Below the pieces are notes generated by a model, which did not search any database, was not told where the DNA came from, and was given only the letters and a program-made list of their open reading frames with translations. Below are positions 46,801-57,749 of a stretch of DNA of 64,000 nt, one piece after another (within the stretch, counting starts at the first letter, position 1; each line of letters opens with the position of its first letter). The translations under genes and the position numbers were made by a program. The DNA is from Bedellia somnulentella (taxonomy: Eukaryota > Arthropoda > Insecta > Lepidoptera > Bedelliidae), in the NCBI GenBank assembly GCA_963576735.1, contig OY755178.1, forward strand, positions 12,400,001 to 12,464,000, in the 5' to 3' direction.

Positions 46801-47271
46801 GACATTAAGTTGTCTAGTTAGTGAACATAGACAAGTTGCTGCCTATCACATGACAATGAAAATCAGCATTATAAGTTTCCACAAGATGTGTTTCCTAAGT
46901 TTGATGAGCGGATCACTCTTAATATTTTAAAAATGACACATATGTGTATGCCTGATTCTGGACTTATATTCACGCCCATGAACCATAAATAAATATTGGT
47001 ACGAAATGGAAATTATTACCTGTGAAGTCAAATAGTTATTGATGATTTTTCCCGTTTCAGAGGAGCGATTAGGAAAATTGGCGTATTCCACTTGAAGTTG
47101 TTTATTCTGTAAACTCGATACTGAAAACAATTAAAATTCAAATAAATATGTTGATAAAAATCAATCTGTTTACATCTAACGATTTGCTTCGTACATACCA
47201 AGTGTTTTACATTGAGTAGATTTGCCAGTTCTGTCGATACCTTCCAAAACTATTAATGCTCCTCTGTTCAT
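40855..47271 (-). CDS. DTYMK: Thymidylate kinase (dTMP kinase)
   Basis: Six minus-strand exons in agreeing phase: 47199-47271, 47020-47120, 43297-43444, 41579-41696, 41329-41415, 40855-40948; 206 aa against 212 in human. The N-terminus [19 protein letters not shown] holds the P-loop (GIDRTGKS, about 11-18). Further family features are [21 protein letters not shown], the DRY motif in [14 protein letters not shown], the substrate loop [14 protein letters not shown] and the C-terminal KPIRKIWE. It phosphorylates dTMP to dTDP with ATP, needed for DNA synthesis. The intron between exons 2 and 3 (3.6 kb) holds a 934-bp inverted-repeat element and other repeats. It is convergent with PUM3 and divergent from the CAD gene, with 925 bp between the two starts. 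All catalytic motifs are intact. Confidence 0.96.
41886..42382. repeat. Inverted-repeat element with nested AACCCCCGAC MITE
   Basis: Left arm about 41886-41953 and right arm about 42312-42382 are diverged reverse complements (ATTGGAACAA, GTTACAACTGTCCGTTT). Between them 42090-42303 is a roughly 214-bp MITE-like repeat bounded by AACCCCCGAC and GTCGGGGGTT, with the CTGTGGCATCGTAGCTCCC and GATCCGATTTGAATGAGG blocks of a family I believe to be common in moths. Both lie in intron 3 of thymidylate kinase. Confidence 0.65.
42950..43250 (-). repeat. Jockey-type LINE 3' fragment
   Basis: Shares the blocks CATCCGTGAGAGGCCACTGAGG, TAGTGGATTGATCAGG and GTATGTTAGTGCTATTT with 37900-38440 in the same order. 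Non-coding remnant in intron 3 of thymidylate kinase. Confidence 0.5.
43960..44040 (-). repeat. Dispersed repeat shared with USP22 intron 4
   Basis: Its reverse complement reads AAATCTTTTTGTTCGTGAA then CCTCATGTGGGGAATATTA, matching 5688-5745, the sequence directly beside the tRNA-bearing inverted repeat. Here no tRNA-like part follows. A remnant of the AATAGGCTATTTGACT MITE end lies nearby at about 43737-43752. Confidence 0.65.
44743..45676. mobile_element. 934-bp element with ~135-bp terminal inverted repeats
   Basis: Left arm 44743-44880 and right arm about 45540-45676 are near-perfect reverse complements, starting TATATGTC(C/G)TAGGATG. Each arm contains two or three copies of the palindromic TTTTTGCAAAAA core beside CTAGG words. 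The interior holds a tRNA-like head at about 45165-45232 (GGCCGACTGGTTAGGTGAC; GGTTTGATCCC) and more SINE-like sequence to about 45370. No transposase. TATA-type ends might indicate a TA-targeting MITE, not proven. It lies in an intron of thymidylate kinase. Confidence 0.85.
45877..46099 (-). mobile_element. Short RTE-derived element, copy 7
   Basis: ACATACATATACTCACGGC start (plus strand), GGGGTAGCCAGAGCTAGGG, ACGCATCACCCAAAAATCCC and GGGGTAGTGCTAT. It lacks only the last 20 or so bases of the 5' end. It is similar enough to copies 1, 2 and 5 to indicate recent spread. Confidence 0.8.
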
Positions 47272-48196
47272 TATAAAGCTATATTAAATAAAATAGCTGA
47301 AACTCAATACTTCTACTGCAAATTGAAAGGAAATTATAGAACTAATTAATTGTATGTTAAAATCAATTCAAAAAATAAAACAAGTTGTTCACAGCACAGT
47401 CAGTTCAGGCGGGAAATTATTTAATTGTTATTGAATATTGAATGTTATTTACTCTGTGATTGAATAATTTAATTTCGTTTCGTTCGTTCTTCTTCTTTTA
47501 TTTGTTGGCGCTATCTACCGACCCTATTATCAGCAATTTCGCCACAAACAGTGTGATTGAGTCTGGATCGATAAAAATATAATATTCATATTTATTTATC
47601 CATAAAAAATGCAGGTATTTTGTGAAGAATAAATATAAATATTAGTTGTTGTTATTAAAAAAATATAATTAAATAGGTTATTTGCTGTCTGTTGTACCAC
47701 GACCACTAGCGTCTGACGTTTCACTATAAAAGATTTTCGATCGATAGTAGGAACACTGGTGAAATTTTTTGAGAATTCATTTAGATGCATAGATATCATA
47801 TAATACTTGGAAGCCATTATGTGTCGTTTTTATTTATTAATTACAAACATACATATACTCACGGCTGTAATTCCCTAGAATTTATTAATTATTTTGAAAA
47901 ATACAATATTTTAGATAGGCATTCCATAGGCAAAGTTGTTTAGTTTGATGTCTTTAATCGATTTGAAATATAAAAGTAAATAAAAAAGGTATGTTTTAAA
48001 AACTCAGAACGAGGTCTAGGCCAATTCACTCAATTGCTTGCACTCACTCAGAGCTGAACTCAGCTCAGCCACAGCCACAGCCACTCACTCACTCACTCAT
48101 ACATAACATAAAACTTTTGTAAAGCGAGTAAAGCACTTTGTTGCGCATTTTTGATAAAATATATTTTTAATCTCAAGCTTGTACGTCCTATTCAAA
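47272..48196. other. Divergent intergenic region between thymidylate kinase and CAD genes
   Basis: Should hold both promoters. 47849-47881 is the 3' stub of a short RTE-derived element (CATACATATACTCACGGC). 48045-48105 is a low-complexity CAGCCACAGCC / CTCA microsatellite. A minus-strand open frame at 47596-47817 has no recognisable domain. Confidence 0.5.
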
Positions 48197-51100
48197 ATGA
48201 AAAAAGGCTATAAAGTTACAGATTTAAAACGCGAAAAGAAAATCGGGATTGCGGCAGAAAATCTATTGGAATTAACTGAAAAATCGTGCAAAAAGTTTGG
48301 GGTAAGTTTCATTCCCTTTGTTTACTTTCTTATCTTCATTGTAATGTTTATTGTTTGCATGAATTTTAAGTGTATTTTCTGTATTAAACGTATTTTAGGA
48401 ACGAATAATGGTTAACCTTGACATATATCGGCACATCTACCTTGACCTAATTTCAATATGTGGTTAATAGGTCAATGTCAACTGCGCGGAATACAGGCTG
48501 TGCGTAGCTGAGGACGGCACCCGGGTGGAGGACGACGATTACCTGGCCACCCTGCCTCCCCAGACACTCCTTGTTTTACTCAATAATAAGGATAAAATGG
48601 TCACTGGTAATTTTGAATTGATTGTATATATTTTAAAAAATAATGTGGAGTTTTGAGAATTATTCCTATACATCTTATCACAAAATCTAAGATGTTTTAA
48701 AATATCTAACATTTATAAACATATACACTTACACCATTGGGTCCAATTTGGGTAGGCAGACACTACTAGTACAAGCCTGGCAAACCTCTAGCTATTCTAC
48801 CTCACTCCCTTAGAGGATATTCTTTTTTTTGTTCTAAATATGTCCTTGTAGAAGTCAAGGTACTAGAATATATATTCTATAACATATTGTAGTATTTGTG
48901 ATATATTTTACACATAGATCAGATATCACATTTTGAATAGTTTTTATATGTTCAGATGAAATATCTGTTTTCTTTCCCTTTGTCCCTTATTTCTGCCTTT
49001 CCCAAAGTTTGATATATAATTTAAATAGAACAATATATCCATGGGGAAAAGTATGTTCTGAGACTATCTACACATTTTTTAATAAACAATTACTTAGATG
49101 GAGACTCATCTTTGCCTTCATTTTGGGAATATAATTCATGAGGCTATTCAATTATTGGAAGAAAATATGTATTATCTGAAATTGACTTAAACACCAATCA
49201 AGTCTACCTTACCATATCACTACATACATACAGATACTCAAAGAAGGCGGAATAATCACCAGAAAAGTAATAATTCAGTATGAATGTATTACATTGATAA
49301 GTTCTAGCTTTGTTAATAGTACAGACTACTAGCTTTTGCCCACAACTTAATTTACATGTAATAGTTACTTTGAACTCAGGAATACTATCACCATCACATA
49401 ATCCATAAGCTTTTATCTTAGTAATCTTCATTAATTATAATAACATAAATAATATATATGAAATAGATGGGTGTAGTACTAAGAATTTGTTAATAACTTT
49501 AGTAATAAACCCCTACACCAGTGTGTGTGTCTTTATATCAAATTTCAACATGGTAGAATCAAAAATATTATTATTATTCCAGATAATACACTAGCAGCAA
49601 TATGTTGCTGATCCATGTATATCACTGCACTTGTTTTAAATGTTTATCAAGTCTGTTTTTAAATTGCATAAGTTTCATATATACATCTAAATATCTCATA
49701 CTTTCAATTCCTGTGAGAATTTCAGGGCATTCTTCTGAAGCACTATAGCAATATACCTGCTAAAATCAGCTTTCAAGGTTCAGCCATTTCACTCTCTGCT
49801 TCATATTAACTTAACTGAAAACCGGAGCTATCCACTTTAAGTGGTTAGACCGAGCTTGTAACCATTTTGTCTTTTTTTTTAATTGTTTTTTAATTAGTTC
49901 TTCTTTTTTAACTTCTTTTCACTGTATTATTGTATATATATTTTTGTTGTATGTGTAAAAAGACAAATAAAATCTTTTTATTTATTTATAACTTCAATAT
50001 CCCGTAATTTTCGTTCTCATGATAAAATCAAAATCATTTTTATTAATGAACATGTTACATTATTGTAATCAGTACATTACATTTAACTATATATGCTAGC
50101 ATGCAAATATTTCCATAAAAAAAAATTATTATTTGTTATATTTATTTAACTCAAACAGCAGTGAATAACAAATTAAATTATATTACTCTACAGAAAAAAA
50201 AAATCAAGTTCATAAAAACATTTCTCAATCAGCCATTTTTTTAGTTCACGTTTCAGTATATTCAGTCTTAGAATTTAAATTCTCCTGGTATTTTATTATA
50301 GATCCTAGCTATCATTACATTGCAATTTCGTTTTCCCAAAGCAGTACCAATGAGGAAGGAATTATTTTCTTAGCATTCATCTAATGCACTATAGCTACTT
50401 AGCGAGTTAATCAGTTGGTAATGGAATTAGATTATCATTACCAGCGTCTGTATGTTGGTTAATTTAAAACACAAAAGTAGTCTAGTATTTATGGTTAACT
50501 TTGTATTTACAGATTTTGATTACTACTACAACATGATAAGGTCAACCAAACAGGAGTTTATTGAAACTGGCAATAAAGCACAAGAGTTTCTCAACACAGA
50601 CTTCTGCGACAAGTTCAAAGTGTTCCAGAAGTATATAGCTGCAGCTGATGATGCTAAGACTATGCTAAGTGAGCGAACACAACATCCTGAATGGTTTGAA
50701 GGTATTATAATGACTAACAACTATATTTGTTTCTATCAGAAAAAATAAGCCAGCATTGACACATCTATCATAAATTTCTGAATGTAATTAATTCTCTATT
50801 TCAATTAAATAATACTTTACTCTGTAGCATAAAAGAAAAACGAAAAAAAAACTCTGTACTTTCCCTCTAGAAAAGCATTAGGATTTCATAGGTAAGATAA
50901 ATATCTGTAAAAGTTTCATATCATGATAAGAGGCCATCTTTTTAGTTAATTATCTATTTCAGGTTTAGAATCATCAGAAAAAAATAAAGAGCAATCAATG
51001 TCTAAAAGAGTGAAAGACAGAATGAGGGGTTATTACTACAAAACTAAATCAGCTCTGCAGTCATCAGAAATATATTTGAAAACAAAGAATAATGTTGGTA

Positions 51101-51606
51101 AGAAACTTATTGACCAATTTCTCACTGATCTGAGAAAAATGCTTGAAACTAACAAATATAACGAAACTTATTTCAATCGTAAAGCCAAAGAGGACATGAG
51201 GCTTTGTCAGAAAAATGGTCTTTTTGAATGTGGTGGTTTATGGAGTGATATTAAATGTATTTATGAAGGGGATCATGTCATCAACCCATACAGAAGTCGT
51301 GAGGAACGCATTATTTTTCAGACATGGAACCTTGACCACCGTATTGAACTGTCTCGATCCATTGTTCCCAAGATATTGGAAGCAGTTGAGAGTGTTGTAA
51401 AAAACAAAGCATATTGCTTTCGTTGTGACAACAGTGTAAAAGATGCTTGTGTTGAAGTTGACCATTACTACTTACAAATATTCACAAGGTCCAATCTGAA
51501 GTTGGTTCATATTGTCTGCCATTACAAAGGCAAGCATGATGCTCAATCAAATGTGTACACTATGTGTAAGAAATGCTTTGAGCTTACCAAGTTTATTGGT
51601 AAATAG
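48197..51606 (+). CDS. DFFB: Caspase-activated DNase (DFF40/CAD, Drep4)
   Basis: Four exons in agreeing phase: 48197-48301, 48471-48606, 50513-50701, 50963-51606; 357 aa. Residues 1-80 form a CIDE-N domain (start MKKGYKVTDLKREKKIGIAA; FGVNVNCAEYRLCVAEDGTRVEDDDYLATLPPQ region), the interface to the inhibitor ICAD. The C-terminal nuclease has WSDIKCIYEG, HVINPYRSREERI, TWNLDHRIELSR with H269, and LKLVHIVCHYKGKH with H326, H330 and H335. These match the catalytic and metal-binding histidines of CAD, a beta-beta-alpha-metal nuclease that fragments DNA between nucleosomes in apoptosis. Human CAD is 338 aa; this one ends with extra Cys pairs (CKKCFELTKF). The inhibitor gene is not in the window. 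Active-site residues are all present, so it appears functional. Confidence 0.95.
48607..50512. other. CAD intron 2, repeat remnants
   Basis: 1.9 kb intron. 49810-49985 (CCGGAGCTATCCACTTTAAG ... AATAAAATC) and 50030-50350 (CATTTTTATTAATGAAC) look like LINE 3' tails in opposite orientations. No exon or ORF of note. Confidence 0.4.
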
Positions 51607-54600
51607 AAATTCTGATGCTGCAGAAGAAAATAATGATCTGATGATTTAACTTGTGATTGCAAACCAGTGGGGTGCCATAGGAAGACGACATCACCTTCAA
51701 ATGTTTTTACTAGTAAAGGATTTCTGATGCCAAAGATTAGATTTAAGATAATCACCATTGAAAATAAGCACACCAATTAAATGGAATATGATTTTTTTAA
51801 CCCTAATCATTTAGACGTGTATGTCAATATTTTAGTTAGCTTATGATAAAAGAAGAAACCGTTATTGATTTTCACGAAATACTTATGTAAAATTAAGTTA
51901 TTAACAGTTATTCCAAAAACGATGTTAAATTATTAATATTACTACAGATTATTCATAATATTAATTTGCCTACAGATTATTTTTTGTGATCCAATATATG
52001 AATAGCTTTTGCATTTACTTGAATTACCTTAATTACGATGCAAAAGTTAAGTAATACCAAATTATATTGAATAATCTATAATAAAATAGTTTAATTAGGT
52101 GTTAGATATATTAATTGTTGCTGGTTGTAGTCAATTTTCTATTCCATTATTGATCTCCAATCCTTGTTTAGAATAATATACTTAGAATTAAATAATAAAA
52201 TTATTGGACTATAGGAATTGAAGAGACGATATATTTTTATAATTATAAGGATCAATATTATTTTTATTCAAACTATATAAAATATTTTAAATCGACTATT
52301 TTTGTCTTGAGCTTAAACTCTGAAATGGATATGTTAAAAATAATGAAATCTATTTTGAATGCATTTACAAAACATATAGATGTACTTAGTTTTATCAAAA
52401 ACAACAGAACCATAACTTTTTAACTGTTACAGGGAGTAGAATTTATATTGTTTTCTACTTATTTTTGTCCGTCTATCTTTATGTGCATTGTTGAACATTG
52501 CTGAAAGTTTTATTATACTTGTTATTGCCCCCCCTCAGATCATGCATAAGCAAGGTATAGACCAGTGAGCGAGTGGAAATAAGCTAGAAGGATAATTATT
52601 TTTGCCATGTCACTGTACCTAAGAGACATTTTGGTTACTACTTTTAACAGCTAGCCCTATGAGAATTCCTTTACAATATGTGATATCTAGTACTTAAATG
52701 GAAGGTCTTGTTTTAATGAACTCCATAATTGACTAAAAAAATTGCATTCTGCTACTCTTCTCTAGTTTCGCCTATTTTGGATTATAGACTGCGATGGTAT
52801 GTAATTAAGTGCCTTTGGCTAGTGTGGTGTTCATACCTTGCTTATGTATGGTCAAAATCATAATTATTCACCTATAAATTTCATTACAAAATCAAGTCAG
52901 AAATTGCGTTATGGAATTGTCAGTCGGAGTGAGATTTTGACATAAATGCTGGGAAAATGTTAGAAGTGATTTTCTTTTAGCGGCTTATAAAGCTCACTTT
53001 ATTTCTACTTGAGGCGACAAGGCTTAGATGTCGTAAATACTACGTAGGTAGGATATTTTAACCAACACTAAATGAAAGCAATAATTACTATTATCTTTTG
53101 CTAATTGGATCTTAAATATTTTTTCAAGATGAATCAGCGCAAGTAAAAATTGTTTGATATTCCTCTCAGCTTTGGGTTTTGTACATGTTGAGTATTTATT
53201 TTAAATATTTTAAACTATATACATTTATCGGCTGATATGATATATGTATATTCCTAACTAGAGGATTAAAGGTTAATATTAATTTTAGAATATTTTTGAA
53301 GTAAAGTTCCTGGGTATGATTATGCAAACTGTTTTTCTCGGTATGGTAATTGATAATTCTACTCGAAGGTGACGTCAAGAGTTGGTATTGGAGCATTGAT
53401 TTGCACAATCAATGTTTCTCGCCACCTATTCTCAAATTGGGTTCGAAATGGATGCTTTTAATCGTTTTCGTCGGTTTATAAGACTGAAAGGTGTGAGATT
53501 TAGGTTTTTCCTTTATTTGTACTTAATTGAAAATAAGTTAATTATTTCTTAAAGAATTTGAAATTGAAAATAAATTTTCCAATTTAATGTTGTATGATGA
53601 AATAATCTAAATAATAAGCTTAAAGCTATCTTCAATAATATGTAGGAGAATATTTAAAACAAATGGTTCTATGAGTATTGAATATAATAATAATAACATG
53701 TTATCCTTAGAAGAAGTGTACGAACTACTTACGAAAATGTCCTAAATCATTTTTAGTGCTACACAAATACAATACATACAATAGTCAATGTGAATTCTGA
53801 ACTAAATTAAAAGTAGTTCCTACCTCCATGCTTGCTTATAAAATCATATTTTAACAGCTTCTTTCAATAATTGTGATAGGAAACTGAATACTTTAAAACA
53901 TTGAAGTCATTTGAGTTACTCCGTTCATTACATTCCATGACATTAATAAGTAATGAATGTAGAAAATAATTATTAATAGGATAAAGTTGTTATTTAATAT
54001 AAAAGTAGTTAGAAGTTAGTATGCTTCCAATATTAGTGAGATAGATATAACTAACGTATCGCGTAGGAATGACTTATCAAATTATACAGTATTAGACACC
54101 CTTTCTCCTAGCTTCGGGTAAGCCAACTCTTAGTAAAGCTATTATTGGCAAACGCAGACTTAAATATTGATGTAATCTGGAAAGTTGTAATGTATTTGTC
54201 CAATTTTATTGAATAAAAGAAATATTTATCAATCTTTATTTGTGTTTTTTTTTGCATCTACGGACGTCCGTATGTACGTACCTTTATCTTTATATATATT
54301 ATATAATGTGGTGCGGATAATGATTATTTTCTTGTCGTTACTGCGTACCATATACATATCACATTCTTCTGAACATGTGGCTCAGACATTTGGTATCTTC
54401 GATCATATGTACCAAAGATGCCACACTCCATACAAATTCAATGCACAAAAATGGATCGCGAGAATGACCAGACTGTTTGACAATTAAATATCTATTTTTC
54501 TACAATTATCGACTTTACCGCATTTTTTTAAGACCTATTTATTCATTGCAAGATCTAGCACGCGACTGTCAGTGAAACAGTGCTTACCATATAAAAAAGC

Positions 54601-55049
54601 ACTGTTAGGCCGGGCCGTTTCTCGTGCTTTGTTGGTGTATCTTTGGTATATATGTGTGATCGAGGCTTGGTATTTACTCACTTTTTGTCTTGACAGATTG
54701 TCGGGATAAATTTCAAACTAGCGTTTGATTTGGTCACACAGAAAATCTTGTAGAGAAGTAGTAATAATTATATGCATTTTTTTAAAAAAAAAAAATTGTG
54801 AGTTTTTATTTTTACAAACAGCTTCCAAAGCAATGGTAGTCATTTTTTTTGTTTAATAAAGGTAATTTTGAATTTATATTGCATCGATAAGGTCGAAACT
54901 GATTTGGACTCAGGCACCTACTGTTTAGCAAGTGTATTTTTGGAATCCGAAAAAAGGGGTAGCCTGAAGAAATTCATCAAGCAGTTTTTAAAGTAGATCG
55001 GGGAAAGCAATGTTAAGTGAAGCTTATTGGTGATAGGTCTCCAACATTC
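51607..55049. other. CAD 3' flank and intergenic region, no gene seen
   Basis: About 3.4 kb of AT-rich DNA. A plus-strand open frame at 54209-54487 lacks a recognisable domain. 54955-55040 is a fragment of the short RTE-derived element family (AAGGGGTAGCC, GATAGGTCTCCAAC). I see no RNA gene. Confidence 0.45.
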
Positions 55050-55366
55050 CATTATATATGTAATTTATTTTATTTATGTCGCTATTTATGTTATGTTTAC
55101 GTCATATAGTGATAATGAATACATTTTGATATAAAATTTTCCAAAAAAGTATAAGTATCTATCAGCGGCCGATAACGAACTAAACAATGGCCCACTGTGG
55201 AAACAGCACAGGCCACGATTCCTTTGAAGTGTGCCCGAAAAACCGACAACTTCCCGATTACGCGCCACGATCGACTATTGTCCGCCATCATACACCATTA
55301 CCCCATGTACACCGTGGCGATGGCGTGCAGTGGGCCATCATGGGCCATTGTGTACTGGGGGCTTTA
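55050..55366 (-). mobile_element. CAATGGC-rich MITE, truncated copy B
   Basis: Reverse-oriented relative of 22683-23156: matches from GTATGTAATTTATTTTATTTATG-type interior sequence to the terminal CCATTGTGTACTGG...GGCTTTA at 55366. The other end is missing. More diverged than copy A. It lies just downstream (3') of the RRS1 gene end. Confidence 0.85.
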
Positions 55367-55447
55367 GAATGTATAGTAAAACTAAACAAATATGTATAAT
55401 TAATAGTTTATAAATCATAAGCTTAAGAAATATAAACTTAATCATAA

Positions 55448-56540
55448 TTATCTTCGCTTTCTTCCGTGATCCTTTTTGCCAGCATGTCGTTTGCCCTGCC
55501 CTCCTTTGGGTTTCTTTGCTGAGAAGTTTGTTTTGTTTCCAGCACCTTTGCGTTTGCCTTTAGATGGTTTCATAGTCTTCTTTTCCTCTGATCGCCTGAA
55601 ATTAGGGAAAAGATGCTATTTCTATTTAATTTTAATTCTATTATCCTATTTGATCGTGGTGGATATACGCGAAAAACTAAACAACAAAATTAACTATTAA
55701 ATATTTTGAAAATACGAATTACAATTTTGATAGTATTTGTGCTATAATCAAAACAACCAACACACAGCGAGCCAAATAACACCGTTTTAAAGTATATAAC
55801 ATAAAAGCTCTGGCCACTTATTTTCGTTTCGTTAGTTGGGCTATAAAGTTATTTTATAATGTGAATATTATTATATCTTTTTATGGAATAAGATTTGTCT
55901 GCTGCATTTTCCAATCTCCAAAGGAAGGAATCATAGTTTACAAACTCTTAATGATAGATTATTTTATTTTTGAACTTAAAATCTATACTTTTAATTTTAG
56001 CAAACTTTTTAGTTAACGGAAAATAAAACGCGCGCCCTTACATTACCTAAAGCCTAATACAGATCATTGGAATAATAGGTAAGGTATATAGGAAAGACCT
56101 GTTCAATCCAATATAACACAGTAGTTCGTTGTTATTTCTTTTAACATTCAAGCAGGGGCAGAGATTGTAGACACCTTCACTATTCAAAAAGATACCCAAA
56201 TTACAATTCAATATTTAATGTTTTTTAATATCAATTTGATAACAAAAAAATGCAAATTTGATTAAAAAAATACTTACTCTACTTCTTCATTATGAATATG
56301 CTTAGTGACTGCTTTTTCAACATCAATTTTCGGTCGTTTATTAAGGATATTATTGAGCATATTCAAATTGCTTTCCTTTTCTGCCGCCGGAGTGGGTACG
56401 GGCATCTTCCGTTTCCTCTCCTTGCCAGGAATGAGCTCGTGAACACCTTTTCCTCGAGCGTCCTTCTCTTTGGGCAACCGGTCTTGGAATACACCAAGTG
56501 AGGCGGTAGAGGCACGGGCTACAGTCGCCGCTGTAGCCAA
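55448..56540 (-). CDS. RRS1: Ribosome biogenesis regulatory protein RRS1, C-terminal exons (partial)
   Basis: Two minus-strand exons, 56278-56540 (87 codons plus 2 bases) and 55448-55595 (ending TAA), joined by a 682-bp GT/AG intron, give about 136 C-terminal residues. Recognisable RRS1 blocks are ARASTASLGVFQDRLPKEK, RGKGVHELIPG, ERKRK, a region NMLNNILNKRPKIDVEKAVTKHI, and a Lys/Arg/Gly-rich tail (KGKRKGAGNK, GKKDHGRKRR) typical of the nucleolar C-terminus. RRS1 acts in 5S RNP recruitment and 60S assembly. The first exon here begins after a clear TTTACAG acceptor in phase 0; the N-terminal exons are not in the window, so the intron extends at least from 56541 to 64000 and is filled with nested retroelements. 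Whether the gene is intact upstream cannot be seen. Confidence 0.88.
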
Positions 56541-56664
56541 CTGTAAAGATTTAGTATTTTTATAGTTAATATTCTTAGTGTATTTGACAGAATTCAAGGA
56601 AATATTAAAATTTAGATGTAGTCCAATATCAGAATAAATAATTTAATTTATTAATTTAAGTGGA

Positions 56665-57749
56665 TGCATCCATTTCTTAGCCAATCGACAGTAATGTTGA
56701 TTGGAACGAGGAGATGAGTGAATTTAGTGACAGCGAGATTAGTATGGAAGAAATAATGAAAGCAATGAAAAGTATGAAAGTAGGGAAGGCGGCAGGGTAT
56801 GATAGGATTACTATCGAAATGCTGAGGGCTGGTAAAGGGTTGGTGGCTTCTTGGTTGTACTTCCTTTTCCAAAAATGCTGGTCGAGTGGCAAAGTTCCAC
56901 GAGACTGGTGCAAGGCTGTGATTGTGTCTCTATATAAAGGAAAGGGGTCACACCAAGAGGCTAAAAACTACCGCGGCATCAGCTTACTCAGCATTGTTGG
57001 TAAATTGTATGCTAAGGTACTGATTGAAAGAGTGATGAATGAAACTGATGAGAAAATATGGGATGTGCAAGCGGGATTTAGGAAAGGAATGGGATGTATG
57101 GATCAAATCTTCACTCTATGGAGCATCACCGAAAAGTTCTTAGCTAAGAACCAAAAGGTGTATTGCTCCTTCATTGATTTAGAGAAGGCGTATGATAGGG
57201 TGGTAAGAAAGTGTTTATGGGAGGTGTTATCCAAGTTCGGTTTAGGGAGTCAACTTATACGTGCATTAGTATCACTCTATGAGGATTCTAGTGCACGTGT
57301 AAGAGTAAACGGGGAAAACACTCACTGATTCGGAATCTCTAGGGGTGTCCGACAGGGATGTGTAGTTTCTCCGTGGCTCTTCAATTTGTTCATGGATGAC
57401 TGTTTGACAGAGTTGCGTGAAAGTGATTATGGACTAAGAATGAGTGGATTCATCATTAAATGCCTCTTGTATGCTGACGATCAAGTGCTACTTGCATCGT
57501 CGGCAGAAGAGTTGCAAGAGATGATGAATATTGCATGTGAGTCTTTTGTAAGAAAGGGAATGAGGGTGAATGTGGATAAGACCAAAACGATGGTTTTTGA
57601 GAGACAGGAAGATGTGACAGAATGCGTGATTGCGATTGATGGTAAGGATGTGGAACAGGTGAAGGAGTTTGTATATCTGGCAAGTTTGTTTACAAGGGAC
57701 GGAAAATGTGATGAAGATATTGCAATAAGAGTGAAAAAGGGTAATGCGG
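56665..57749 (+). pseudogene. RTE-type LINE fragment (second copy)
   Basis: Highly similar to 25660-26740 of the full-length RTE, starting GCATCCATTTCTTAGCC and ending AAAAAGGGTAATGCGG. It encodes the RT from VDWNEEMSEF through FRKGMGCMDQI, FIDLEKAYDRV, GVRQGCVVSPW and YADDQVLLA, with one TGA at 57326-57328 where the other copy has TGG. At 57749/57750 it switches abruptly into an I-like LINE. It lacks its endonuclease region and 3' end here; the 3' part may continue beyond the nest, outside the window. Confidence 0.88.

Noticed and set aside
47596..47817. Minus-strand 73-aa open frame between thymidylate kinase and CAD
   Set aside because: Has an ATG but no recognisable homology, and the region is expected to be a shared promoter; not enough to call a gene.
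54209..54487. Plus-strand 92-aa open frame as a small gene
   Set aside because: No domain, no conserved-looking motif, hydrophobic run follows from T-rich sequence.
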